Assembly (NCBI RefSeq): GCF_014204795.1
Contig: NZ_JACHMB010000001.1
Location: 9,994,501-10,058,500, forward strand
Direction of reading: 5' to 3'
Source of the DNA: Nonomuraea jabiensis
GTDB lineage: Bacteria > Actinomycetota > Actinomycetes > Streptosporangiales > Streptosporangiaceae
Length of the DNA stretch: 64,000 nucleotides
Both the position numbers and the translations under genes were made by a program. A model generated the notes under the pieces. That model saw nothing but the letters and a program-made list of their open reading frames with translations, ran no database searches and was not told the origin of the DNA. Below are positions 44,769 through 53,385 of the stretch, in pieces. Positions within the stretch are counted from its first letter, which is position 1; each line of letters starts with the position of its first letter.

Positions 44769-45758
44769 ATGGGCGGAGGGGCACGGCGGGTGACGGCGAG
44801 CGACATCGCGCGGTCCCTGGGGATCTCCCGGGCCACGGTGGGTTTCGTCATCAACGACACCCCGGGCCAGACGATCTCCGAGGCCACCCGGCGCAAGGTC
44901 CTCGCCGAGGCCGCGCGCCTGGGCTACCGCCCGCACGCCGCCGCCCGGGCGCTCGCCCGGGGCAGCAACCGCATCGTCCTGTTCGTCCTGCCGGACTGGC
45001 CGGTGGAGCACAGCCTGCGCCGCTACCTGGAGGAGGCGACCCTCGTCCTGGACCGCGCCGGCTACTCGCTGGTGACCTGGACCCGGCACGCGAGCGGCCG
45101 TTCCCGCCCGCTGTGGGAGACGCTCGACCCCGACCTCGTCGTCCCGGTCATCCCCCTCCCCCGCGACGACCTCGACGTTCTGCGCCGGGAGGCGGGCGCG
45201 CGGCTGCTGCTCGGCGGCGATGAGCCCGCCGAACTGCACGAGGTGCCGTCCCTGCGGGCCGGGCCGCCCCTGCAGGTGGAGCATCTCCACGAGCGCGGGC
45301 ACGCCCGGCTGGCCGTCGCCCTCACGGGCGACCCGCGCCTGGAGCTGCTCGCCGGCCTGCGCGCGTCCCTGGCGAGGGCGCGCGCCGCGGAGCTCGGCCT
45401 CGAGATCGCCGACCTGCGGACGGTCTCCGACGAGGACGGCTCCGCGGCCGATGCCGTACGGGACTGGCTGGACGCCGGCGTCACCGGGGTGGTCGCCTAC
45501 AACGACGACATCGCCGCCGCCGTCGTGGGGGCGGCCGTGCGCGCGGGGATCGCCCTGCCCGGCCGCCTCGCGGTGGTCGGGCACGACGACAGTCCCCTGG
45601 CACGGCTGCTGGTGCCCGCGCTGTCGAGCGTGCGGGTGGATGTGGCAGGTCTGGGCAGGTACGCCGCCCACCGCGCGCTGCACGCCCTCGGGGTGGAGGA
45701 CACGCCCCCGGCCAAGCCCGGCGTCCGGGCCAGTGTGGTGCACCGGGAGACGTCGTGA
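44769..45758 (+). CDS. LacI-family regulator of the GH3 gene
   Basis: 329 residues. HTH TASDIARSLGISRATVGFVIND, hinge HAAARALA, then a somewhat shortened periplasmic-binding-like sensor (EVPSLRAGPPLQVEHL) with the late VAYNDDIAAAVV and VGHDDSPLARLL motifs. ATG after GGGAAAGGGAGGGCGGCC. Divergent from the GH3 gene, with two candidate operators in between. Confidence 0.88.
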   Translation: MGGGARRVTASDIARSLGISRATVGFVINDTPGQTISEATRRKVLAEAARLGYRPHAAARALARGSNRIVLFVLPDWPVEHSLRRYLEEATLVLDRAGYSLVTWTRHASGRSRPLWETLDPDLVVPVIPLPRDDLDVLRREAGARLLLGGDEPAELHEVPSLRAGPPLQVEHLHERGHARLAVALTGDPRLELLAGLRASLARARAAELGLEIADLRTVSDEDGSAADAVRDWLDAGVTGVVAYNDDIAAAVVGAAVRAGIALPGRLAVVGHDDSPLARLLVPALSSVRVDVAGLGRYAAHRALHALGVEDTPPAKPGVRASVVHRETS

Positions 45759-45765
45759 CCGGGTG

Positions 45766-46137
45766 TCAGTCCGCGAGCTCCTGCCGGCGGCGGAGTTCGA
45801 GCTCCTGGCCGACCCGGGCGGTGTCGCGCGGGTAGGTGACGTACAGGACGGAGAGCACGAGGCCGTTGACGATCATCAGGATGACCAGGCGCTCGAACTG
45901 GCCGGGCGGGGCGTCGGTCTCGACCATGAGCCGGCGCAGCAGCTCGATCATCCGCAGCTCCACGTCGTCGTCCACGATCGGGCTCTCCTGCGCCGGATCC
46001 TCGTGGAGGTCGAACAGCGCGCCCTCCCGCAGCGGCCCGTCCTGGGCGAGGTCGTATGCTCCGATGAACGTTCCGAGTCCGGCAAGCCCGCGGGGAGACG
46101 TCGATGCCAGCACGGACCCGTCGCGGTACGGCGTCAC
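45766..46137 (-). pseudogene. remnant of a sulfatase C-terminus
   Basis: A 123-residue reading in which the middle part (FIGAYDLAQDGPLREGALFD, LHEDPAQESPIVDDDVELRM, then VETDAPPGQFERL) matches the C-terminal end of type I sulfatases. The catalytic C/S-x-P-x-R domain is absent. After FERL it continues into an unrelated hydrophobic tail ending RRRQELAD. Its 5' end lies under the AraC gene region. Most likely a deletion remnant joined to other sequence. Confidence 0.5.
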
Positions 46138-46172
46138 CCCAGGTCCGGGAGGCTCAGGACGGGGAGGCGGCA

Positions 46173-46916
46173 GTGTGGCTGTGGCCCGGCCGCGCCCTGT
46201 ACGCCGGGCCGTCCCTGCGGCTGGGCCCGCACTCCGGCGCGGTGGCGTGCGTGGCCGTCGGCGTGGACGCGCCCTTCACCGTACGGCGCGCGCCCGGCGG
46301 CGAACTGCGGGCCCGGACCGCTCTCATCCCGCCGCGAACCCGGCATCACCTCACGGCGGGCGGCGAGCGCATGGTCTTCCTCTACCTCGACCCGGGCTCG
46401 GCCGAGGACCGGGCGTGCCGGGCCAGGTTCACCGCCGGCGAGTACGGCGTCATGACCGGGCACGAAGCCGAGGCCGGCCTGCTGGCCCGGGCGGCGGCCA
46501 TCTCCGCGCACAGCCCGGACCGGCAGGTCGCCGCCTGGACGGACGGGGCCACCGGCCACACGACGGCATCGTTCACCGACCCCCGGATCGCCGCCGCCCT
46601 GCGCCGCCTGATCGGCGCGGACGAGCCCGTGCCCGCCGCGCTGCTGGCCGCCGAGCTGGGGCTGTCGGAGTCGCGCTTCCTGCGGCTGTTCAGGGACGGT
46701 ACGGGCACCTCGTACCGGAGGTTCCGGCTGTGGGCGCAGATGCACCGGGCCGCTCGGGCGCTGGCCGCGGGCGAGAACCTCACCCGTGCCGCGGCCGACG
46801 GCTACTTCGCCAGCCCGTCCCACTTCAGCACCGCGTTCCACGCGATGTTCGGCCTTCCCCCGAGCGCCCTGCTCTCCCGGCGCCTGACGATCCGGTGCCT
46901 GGACCCCCTGGTGTGA
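46173..46916 (+). CDS. AraC-family transcriptional regulator
   Basis: 247 residues from the GTG at 46173, which has a strong ribosome site (GGGGAGG) five bases before it; an ATG at 46104 in frame would add 23 residues. An N-terminal cupin-like sensor (LGPHSGAVACVAVGVDAPF) is followed by two HTHs (LLAAELGLSESRFLRLFRDG and RAAADGYFASPSHFSTAFHAMFG). The target is unknown; the convergent DUF4345 membrane gene is 4 bp beyond its stop. Confidence 0.85.
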   Translation: MWLWPGRALYAGPSLRLGPHSGAVACVAVGVDAPFTVRRAPGGELRARTALIPPRTRHHLTAGGERMVFLYLDPGSAEDRACRARFTAGEYGVMTGHEAEAGLLARAAAISAHSPDRQVAAWTDGATGHTTASFTDPRIAAALRRLIGADEPVPAALLAAELGLSESRFLRLFRDGTGTSYRRFRLWAQMHRAARALAAGENLTRAAADGYFASPSHFSTAFHAMFGLPPSALLSRRLTIRCLDPLV

Positions 46917-46920
46917 CGGC

Positions 46921-47292
46921 TCACCCGGCGACGGCGGCCAGCAGCGCGCCCCCGCCCACCGCCTCCACCCAGAAGTACAGCCACGAGGGATAGAACGCCG
47001 ACGGCCGCTCGACCGACCGCGCCACCAGCCGGCCGGCGGCCATGCCCAGCAGGGACACGGCGACGGTCACGACCATGCCCGTCCGCATCCCGCCCGTGTC
47101 GGCCGCCGCGGCCACCAGCAGGCCCGCGACGGCCACGCCGAAACCTCCGTACACGGCGCGGACCTCGGTCCGCGCCTCGACCGAGTCGGCCACGATCCGG
47201 AACGGCCTGATCAGCGCGGCGGGCGCGAGGAGGCCGTAAACGCCCATCCCCAGGAAGAAGACCGCCGCGGCGGCGATCACGACAGTCGACAT
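46921..47292 (-). CDS. DUF4345-like small membrane protein
   Basis: 123 residues with four membrane helices and the segment RIVADSVEARTEVRAVYGGF, which resembles DUF4345. The ATG at 47292 has GGGGAG upstream; a longer reading to 47370 is Cys/Gly-rich and lacks a ribosome site. Function unknown. Convergent with the AraC gene. Confidence 0.7.
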   Translation of the reverse strand: MSTVVIAAAAVFFLGMGVYGLLAPAALIRPFRIVADSVEARTEVRAVYGGFGVAVAGLLVAAAADTGGMRTGMVVTVAVSLLGMAAGRLVARSVERPSAFYPSWLYFWVEAVGGGALLAAVAG

Positions 47293-47464
47293 GGAGGTGC
47301 TCCCCTTCGTGTCACGGCAGCTTGCCTGGCCAGGACAGCCTGCCGGGCGCGCACCGCACCCGGCTTTCACAAACCCGCCGCGTTCCCCGTCGCACCCGCG
47401 CGGACGGGGCCGACCCGCTAAATCGTTCGATCGCGGTCGTGGTCACGACCTACGATGCGGAGGC

Positions 47465-48289
47465 GTGGGCAACAGATTGAGCCATGTCGCGACGGTGAAC
47501 GAGCGGATCGCCGCCGACGGCCGGTACACCGCCGAGGACGGCACCCTCGTCACCGTGGGTCCCGCGTTGGCGGCGGCGATCGCCGGCACGGTGAGCCATC
47601 CGGCGGACGAGCCGATCGCCGCGCCGGCCACCGGAGGGCACCGGACGTCTTTCGAGGTCACCCCGGAAGGCAGCCTGCAGGCCGCGCGGCGCCTGCACCT
47701 GGCCGGCGCCGAACGGATCGCCGTGCTGAACTTCGCCTCGGCCCGCAACCCCGGCGGCGGCTACCTCGGCGGGGCCAAGGCGCAGGAGGAGGATCTGTGC
47801 CGCGCGAGCCTGCTGTACCCCTGTCTGCTGAATGCCCCCGACTACTACGCCGCGCACCGCGCCTCCTCCGACCTGCTCTACAGCCACCGGGTCATCTGGT
47901 CGCCCGATGTGCCGGTGCACCGCGACGATCGCGGCCGGCTGCTGAGCGAGCCGTACCCGGTCTCGTTCCTGACCTCGGCCGCGCCCAACGCCGGGCAGCT
48001 GCTGCGGCGCGATCCCGGCGCGGGGCCGCGGATCCGGCGGGCGCTGCACGAGCGGACCGGACGCGTGCTGGCGGTCGCCGCGCACCACGGCGCGCGGCAG
48101 CTCGTGCTCGGGGCGTGGGGGTGCGGGGTGTTCCGCAACGACCCGCGGGAGGTCGCCGCGGCCTTCCACGCCCACCTGGCCGGGGGCGGGGTGTTCGAAC
48201 GGGTGGTGTTCGCGGTCTGGGACCGGTCGGAGCAGTCGGCCAACCGGGCCGCGTTCGCCGAACTCTTCGGGCAGCCGGTCACCGGGTGA
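47465..48289 (+). CDS. PARG-like macrodomain hydrolase (TIGR02452 family)
   Basis: 274 residues. The bacterial poly(ADP-ribose) glycohydrolase signature GGG-x7-QEE is complete (G97-G99, Q107-E109, in NPGGGYLGGAKAQEEDL), followed by LLYPCLL and a late GAWGCGVFRNDP. This places it in the TIGR02452/DUF2263 group, whose structurally studied members remove ADP-ribose from proteins. GTG start at 47465 is the best available though the GGAGG lies very close to it. It could act on ADP-ribosylated proteins or DNA in the cell. Confidence 0.8.
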   Translation: MGNRLSHVATVNERIAADGRYTAEDGTLVTVGPALAAAIAGTVSHPADEPIAAPATGGHRTSFEVTPEGSLQAARRLHLAGAERIAVLNFASARNPGGGYLGGAKAQEEDLCRASLLYPCLLNAPDYYAAHRASSDLLYSHRVIWSPDVPVHRDDRGRLLSEPYPVSFLTSAAPNAGQLLRRDPGAGPRIRRALHERTGRVLAVAAHHGARQLVLGAWGCGVFRNDPREVAAAFHAHLAGGGVFERVVFAVWDRSEQSANRAAFAELFGQPVTG

Positions 48290-48386
48290 GCCCGTCGAGG
48301 CCGGCCAGGCTCGGGCGGCACGCCCACCAGGAGGACGAGGAACTGCGCCGCTGACTCGCCGGTTGCCCGTGTCTCGGCCGGACCCG

Positions 48387-49550
48387 CTAGAGGGCGATGT
48401 CGGCGGGAAGCAGCTGTTCGGTGAGCAGGCGCCGAACCCGGTCCGGACGCGTCGCCGCCCAGGGCCGTAGCAGCTCCCATCCGTGGAAATAGCCGAAGAT
48501 GTACGGACTCATCGGCGACGGCTTGAGCAGCCCCAGCGCAGGCGCCACCTCGTCGTCGCCGTACAGAGCCCACCGGGTGAGGTACTCGCCCAGCTCGGCC
48601 TCGGCACGCCCCTCGGCCGCCAGGAACATCGCGTTCCCCCACACGCCCCACAACACGTTCTTGGCGTGGTGGATCGCCGCGAAGTCGCTTCCGTCGGACC
48701 GGATGCCGGCGTCGGGGAAGATGTGCCGGTTCAGCCATTCCTGCGCCTCGTCGCCGGGGAACAGGATCTCCTCGGCGAGCAGCCCGAGCCCCTCGCTGAG
48801 CACGAACGACGGCGACATCATGAACCGCACGCCCTGGTCCTGACGGTCAGCGAGGTGGATCTCCTTGAGCATCGACTCGGCGATGTGGCCCGGGTGCCCC
48901 TCGTGGGCGACGAGATAGAGCAGATCGGCCAGGTTGAACGGGATCGCCCTGTTGATGTGGATCGTGGACCTCAGCCCACCCTCGTAGGCGCCGGCGCCGT
49001 GGAACGACACGCCTTCCACGAGCCGGCAGCCGACCACCTCGTCCTCCGGCAGCGGGATGATCGTGTTCGTCCGTGCCCGTGTCTCGGCCACCGCCTTGGC
49101 CACCAGATCGGGCAGCCGGTCGATCGGGTCCAGCGTGTGCCGTGCCTGCCACGCCCGCAGCCGCTCCGCGAGCGATCCACGGCCTTTCGGCAGGGCGGCG
49201 TCGAGCTCGGCGTGCGCCTCCTCGAAGACCACCTCCGGCAGCCGCCGCGGTTCCAGGCCCAGGCATTCGCGCGCGTACTCGGCCGGCGGCGGCCGCTCGC
49301 CGTCCAGGTAACGGGCGACGGCCCGCATCGCGCGTACCTGGGCGGCCAGGTAGGGCGACGGGGCGCTCTCCAGCAACCGCTCGGCGTCGTCCGCCAACCT
49401 CCCCGGCGCGGCCGGCGGCTCGCTCCCCGCCTGGGCGCCCCACTCCTCCGGGCCCCGGTAGATCAGCACGGTGCCGCTGAGCGCGGCACCGCCGACCAGC
49501 CGGTCGATCCGCAACGCCAGCATCGCGTAGTCGCGCTGCCAATCGGTCAT
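48387..49550 (-). CDS. DUF885-like putative zinc metallopeptidase
   Basis: 387 residues. HEGHPGH (H216, E217, H222) with a downstream LSEGLGLLAEE gives the zinc-site pattern of DUF885/M32-type gluzincins. Other supporting segments: IHINRAIPFNLADLLYLVAHE. It has no signal peptide. It is divergent from a TetR regulator whose operator lies 37 bp from its start, so the two may form one regulated unit. Confidence 0.7.
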   Translation of the reverse strand: MTDWQRDYAMLALRIDRLVGGAALSGTVLIYRGPEEWGAQAGSEPPAAPGRLADDAERLLESAPSPYLAAQVRAMRAVARYLDGERPPPAEYARECLGLEPRRLPEVVFEEAHAELDAALPKGRGSLAERLRAWQARHTLDPIDRLPDLVAKAVAETRARTNTIIPLPEDEVVGCRLVEGVSFHGAGAYEGGLRSTIHINRAIPFNLADLLYLVAHEGHPGHIAESMLKEIHLADRQDQGVRFMMSPSFVLSEGLGLLAEEILFPGDEAQEWLNRHIFPDAGIRSDGSDFAAIHHAKNVLWGVWGNAMFLAAEGRAEAELGEYLTRWALYGDDEVAPALGLLKPSPMSPYIFGYFHGWELLRPWAATRPDRVRRLLTEQLLPADIAL

Positions 49551-49587
49551 CGAGCCCTCCTGTCCTCTCGGTGGGCTGTTAAGTTAG

Positions 49588-49607
49588 CTGTACGGTTTTC
49601 CGTACAG
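49588..49607. promoter_or_regulatory. TetR operator
   Basis: Perfect inverted repeat CTGTACGG-TTTT-CCGTACAG, 20 bases from the TetR ATG and 38 from the metallopeptidase ATG. Arm length and spacing are typical for TetR dimers, so autoregulation and control of the divergent gene are likely. Confidence 0.7.
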
Positions 49608-49626
49608 TGCACGGAAGGGTCGGGGG

Positions 49627-50310
49627 ATGCCGGAGTCCATCTGGTTCCGCGACGACGCGCGCCCGCGCAGGCCGCGACTGTCGCGCGAGCGCATCGTCGA
49701 GGCCGCCGTCGCCCTGCTCGACGCCGAGGGCGTCGCAGGCTTCTCGATGAGGGCGCTGGCCGCGCGCCTGCGGGCCGGCACGATGTCGCTCTACGAGTAC
49801 GTCACGAGCAAGGAGGACGTGCTCGACCTGGCGCTCGACGAGGTGTTCGGCGAGATCTCGGCGGAGGAGCGTCCCGCCTGGCGCGACACGGTCGTCCGCC
49901 AGCTCAGCCAGAGCAGGGACGTCATGCGCCGCCACCCCTGGGTGCCCGCGCTGACCGCCACCCGGCCCCTGCTCGGCCCGAACGCGCTGGCCCGCTCCCG
50001 GCTCTTCTACTCCGCCCTGGCCGGGGCCGGGCTGACCGGCCCCGTCCTGACCGCCGCCGTCGGGACCCTGACCTCCTACGTGAACGGATACGTCGCCGCC
50101 GAGAACATCTGGTGGGCCACCGTCCGCACGCCCGGCGCGGACGCCGAGATCCGCGAGCGCGTCGGCCGCTTCCTGGAGGAGAACGCCACGGAGCTGTCTC
50201 GGCACGCGTATGTGGAGGACGGCGACTTCGACCGGCAGTTCCTCCTGGGCCTGGACATCGTCCTCGACGGCATCGAAGCCCGGATTCCCAGCCCGGAAGG
50301 GCGCCGATGA
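49627..50310 (+). CDS. TetR-family transcriptional regulator
   Basis: 227 residues. HTH: LSRERIVEAAVALLDAEGVAGFSMRALAARL then AGTMSLYEYVTSKEDVLDLA, with a TetR_C_1-type ligand domain. The start follows GGAAGGGTCGGGGG. A perfect operator candidate lies directly upstream. Likely ligand unknown. Confidence 0.88.
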   Translation: MPESIWFRDDARPRRPRLSRERIVEAAVALLDAEGVAGFSMRALAARLRAGTMSLYEYVTSKEDVLDLALDEVFGEISAEERPAWRDTVVRQLSQSRDVMRRHPWVPALTATRPLLGPNALARSRLFYSALAGAGLTGPVLTAAVGTLTSYVNGYVAAENIWWATVRTPGADAEIRERVGRFLEENATELSRHAYVEDGDFDRQFLLGLDIVLDGIEARIPSPEGRR

Positions 50311-50374
50311 CCCTCCGCCCGCCCGAGCCCGACGGCAGGCCGGACGGGCAGCGCCCGTGGTCGATCCGCTCCGG

Positions 50375-50743
50375 TCAGCGGTAGTCGTTCTCCTTCAACT
50401 CGATGACCCAGGCACGGCGCTCGGCGATCTTGCCATCGCGCATGACGAACACCTCCGCCATGGACATGCGCATCTCGCCGCCCGCGACTCGCCGCACCGT
50501 CCCGGTGAGCTCGGCCATGATGACATCGCCCTGCTCGACCATGCGCACGACCTCCAGGTGCGGCGGGTCGAGGAGCTCGGGCGGGCCGTCGATGGCCCGG
50601 TCATAGGCCTCTTTACCCGTCAGGTGGAAACCGCCGAAGACGGTCCACTCGATGTCGTCCGTCAGACAGGACAGGATCTGCTCGTGATCGTTCTTACGGA
50701 AACCGTCCAGATAGGTGTTGACGGTCTCGATGTTCCGCGACAT
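50375..50743 (-). CDS. SnoaL-like (NTF2-fold) protein
   Basis: 122 residues of the SnoaL/NTF2 cone fold (NTYLDGFRKNDHEQILSCLTDDIEW, then MAEVFVMRDGKIAERRAWV). Such proteins range from polyketide cyclases to ketosteroid-isomerase relatives and many are uncharacterised. The ATG has AAGGAG seven bases before it. Single gene, between the TetR gene and the PHB-depolymerase gene. Confidence 0.82.
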   Translation of the reverse strand: MSRNIETVNTYLDGFRKNDHEQILSCLTDDIEWTVFGGFHLTGKEAYDRAIDGPPELLDPPHLEVVRMVEQGDVIMAELTGTVRRVAGGEMRMSMAEVFVMRDGKIAERRAWVIELKENDYR

Positions 50744-50941
50744 GTCTGCTCCTTCGCGTCGGGTTGTCGGCGGTTCCCTCGCAGGACGGTCGGAGCGGCC
50801 AGAGCGTTCTCGACATGGCTTCGGCCCTGCTTACGGCGGTGAGCCACATGCGAATCAGTTGGATTATGTACTGATCACCTGTCGCCCTTCCCCTTTGTTC
50901 GGCTTCACAATCAGCGCATTCACCCCCCGTTGGAGATGCGC

Positions 50942-52426
50942 ATGAAGGTCAGACACGCGCTCGTCACACTGAACGCCGCATTCGGACTTGCGGCAAGCCC
51001 CTTCACTCCCGCACGGGCCGCCGTGCCGCAACCCCAGCCCGGTACGCTCGGCAAGCACGACATCAGCGGCACGTACGTCAGCGGATTGTCGTCCGGCGGG
51101 TTCATGGCCAACCAGCTCCACGTCGCCTACTCCAGTGTCTTCAAGGGCGCGGGCATCTTCTCCGCCGGCGCCTACGACTGCGCGCAGAACAACCTCAACA
51201 CCGCCCTGTACGCGTGCATGGACACCTTCATGGCGCGCACACCCCCGGCCCGGTTGGTGCAGCTCACCCGTGATCGGGCGGCGGCGGGCAGCATCGACCC
51301 GGTGCAGAACCTCTCGGGCGACCCGGTGTGGCTGTACCACGGAACCGCCGACCAGACCATCGACCCGGCGGTGAACGACGATCTGGCCACCTACTACCGC
51401 GACCTCGGCGCCAACGTCGTGTACAACAACACTTCCGGCGCCGGGCACGCCTGGGTCAGCCCGATCGGCTCCAATGCCTGCTCCGCCACGAGCTCCCCGT
51501 ACGTCAACAAGTGCGGGACCACAGATCCGGTCAAGGAGATGCTGACCCACCTGTACGGAACCGTGAGCCCCGCCGCCTCCTCGCTGACCGGCAAGCTCAT
51601 CCAGTTCGACCAGAACACCTATGCCCCCGGTGGCGACGCCGGCTCGATCAGCATGGGCCGCGACGGCTTCGTCTATGTCCCCCGGCAGTGTGAGGGAGGT
51701 TCCTGCAAGCTGATGGTCGCGGTGCACGGGTGCTATCAGTACTACGGTCTGGTCGGAGACGCCTTCATGGACCAGGCGTACCTCAATGAGTACGCCGACA
51801 CCAACAACATGATCGTGCTGTATCCCCAGGCCACCACCAGCGCGGCCGGCACCAATCCGCGCGGCTGCTGGGACTGGTGGGGCTACCAATCCGCCCAGTA
51901 CCCCCTCAAGAGCGGCCCGCAGATGACCGCCATCGTGAACATGGTCAAGGCCCTCGGCGGTGGCGGCGCGCCGCCCGCTACGTTGCCGGCCCCGGCCGGC
52001 CTGTCCGTGACCGGAACGACGAACAGCGGCGTCTCACTGTCTTGGACCGCCGTGTCGGGCGCGGCCTCGTACAACGTCTACCGCGACGGCAGTAAGGTCA
52101 ACTCTTCCGCCGTGACGGGCACGAGTTACACCGACAGCGGCCTGAGCGCCGGCACCACCTACACCTACACCGTCGCCGCCGTCGACAACAGCGGCACGGC
52201 CAGCGCCCGGTCAACGGCAGTGACCGCGACCACCACGGGGCCCTCCACCGTCTGTGTGACGGCGAACAACTATGCGCACACCGTCGCCGGCAGGGCTTAC
52301 GCGCAGGGGGGACAGACTTACGCGCGCGGTTCCAACCAGCCGATGGGCCTGTGGAACACCGCGATCGTCCACACCCTCAAGCAGACCGGAGCCACGACGT
52401 GGGTACTGGCCGACAACGGTTGCTGA
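50942..52426 (+). CDS. secreted PHB depolymerase-like esterase with FnIII linker
   Basis: 494 residues. Signal peptide 1-27. Alpha/beta-hydrolase domain with lipase box GLSSG (S50 nucleophile), HGTADQTIDP and GAGHAWV supplying Asp and His, as in type 2 extracellular poly(3-hydroxybutyrate) depolymerases; the lipase box near the N-terminus is characteristic. An FnIII domain (about 345-430, GLSVTGTTNSGVSLSWT) and a C-terminal substrate-binding segment follow. The third in-register ATG is used because GGAG lies six bases before it. Expected to digest polyester granules outside the cell. Confidence 0.85.
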   Translation: MKVRHALVTLNAAFGLAASPFTPARAAVPQPQPGTLGKHDISGTYVSGLSSGGFMANQLHVAYSSVFKGAGIFSAGAYDCAQNNLNTALYACMDTFMARTPPARLVQLTRDRAAAGSIDPVQNLSGDPVWLYHGTADQTIDPAVNDDLATYYRDLGANVVYNNTSGAGHAWVSPIGSNACSATSSPYVNKCGTTDPVKEMLTHLYGTVSPAASSLTGKLIQFDQNTYAPGGDAGSISMGRDGFVYVPRQCEGGSCKLMVAVHGCYQYYGLVGDAFMDQAYLNEYADTNNMIVLYPQATTSAAGTNPRGCWDWWGYQSAQYPLKSGPQMTAIVNMVKALGGGGAPPATLPAPAGLSVTGTTNSGVSLSWTAVSGAASYNVYRDGSKVNSSAVTGTSYTDSGLSAGTTYTYTVAAVDNSGTASARSTAVTATTTGPSTVCVTANNYAHTVAGRAYAQGGQTYARGSNQPMGLWNTAIVHTLKQTGATTWVLADNGC

Positions 52427-52498
52427 CCGGCCCGAGGCACCTCCTCCGAGCCGATGACGTGACAGACGCCCGCGATCGGCCGGCCCGTATAAATTGCG

Positions 52499-53278
52499 GT
52501 GATGACCTTCGATGATCTCATCCCGTCCGCCGGTGAGTCTCCTCTGGTGTCGCGGCCGGTGACCCAGGCCGTGATCCTCGCCGGCGGCAAGGGATCGCGC
52601 CTGCGCCCCTACACCGACACCCGGCCCAAGCCGATGATCGAGATCCCGGGCACCGGCCTGCCCGTCATCGGTCACCAGCTGGAATGGCTGGCGGCGGAAG
52701 GAGTGACGGATGCCATCATCTCCTGCGGCTACCTGTCCGAGGTCGTGCTCGACTGGCTGGGCAGCGTGAGCCTGCCGCTCAAGGTGATCCCGGTGGTCGA
52801 GACCGAAGCGCTCGGGCGTGGTGGCGGGCTGAAGTTCGCCGCCGCCTCTCTGCCCCGCCCCGATGGGCCCTGGTACGCCACCAACGGCGACATCTGGACC
52901 CGCTTCAGCCTGCGTGCCATGGCCGACTTCCACCATGAGCGGGACGCCCACGCCACCCTGGCCCTGGCCCGGCCCCGCCTCCCCTGGGGGACCGTCGACA
53001 TCGACCGTTTCGGCAACGTCCTCGACTTCGTCGAGGCTCCGCCGTCGCCCTATCCGATCAACGCCGGTGTCTATGTCTTCTCCGCCGAGTTCGCCTCGAT
53101 GCTCCCGGATGTCGGCGACCATGAGCGGAGCACGTTCCCCCACCTCGCCCGCCGGCGCCGCCTGGCAGGTTACGAGCTGCCGCAGGGGGTGTACTGGCGA
53201 GCCATCGACACGGCCAAGGATCTGGACGAGGCCGCCAAGGAACTGGCCGCCTTCCGCAAGAAGAACCCGGCGCCCTGA
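52499..53278 (+). CDS. sugar-nucleotide / nucleotidyltransferase family protein
   Basis: 259 residues. The nucleotidyl-transferase signature AVILAGGKGSRLRPYTDTRPKPMIEI is complete; the sugar site shows the GRGGGLKFA and NGDIW motifs. It lacks the left-handed beta-helix of GlmU/ADP-glucose types. Likely product is an NDP-sugar or similar. GTG at 52499 and ATG at 52502 compete; TATAAA at 52488-52493 ends eight bases before the ATG, so the mRNA may be leaderless. No glycosyltransferase partner is adjacent. Confidence 0.85.
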   Translation: MMTFDDLIPSAGESPLVSRPVTQAVILAGGKGSRLRPYTDTRPKPMIEIPGTGLPVIGHQLEWLAAEGVTDAIISCGYLSEVVLDWLGSVSLPLKVIPVVETEALGRGGGLKFAAASLPRPDGPWYATNGDIWTRFSLRAMADFHHERDAHATLALARPRLPWGTVDIDRFGNVLDFVEAPPSPYPINAGVYVFSAEFASMLPDVGDHERSTFPHLARRRRLAGYELPQGVYWRAIDTAKDLDEAAKELAAFRKKNPAP

Positions 53279-53385
53279 CCGGACGGACGGCCACAGCTCA
53301 AAAGAGTGCGTAGCGCGTTACTTCATTGTCGCCGCGATGCCGGGGGAGTCTGGACCGTACGCCCATCTCTGCAGGGAGGATGACG

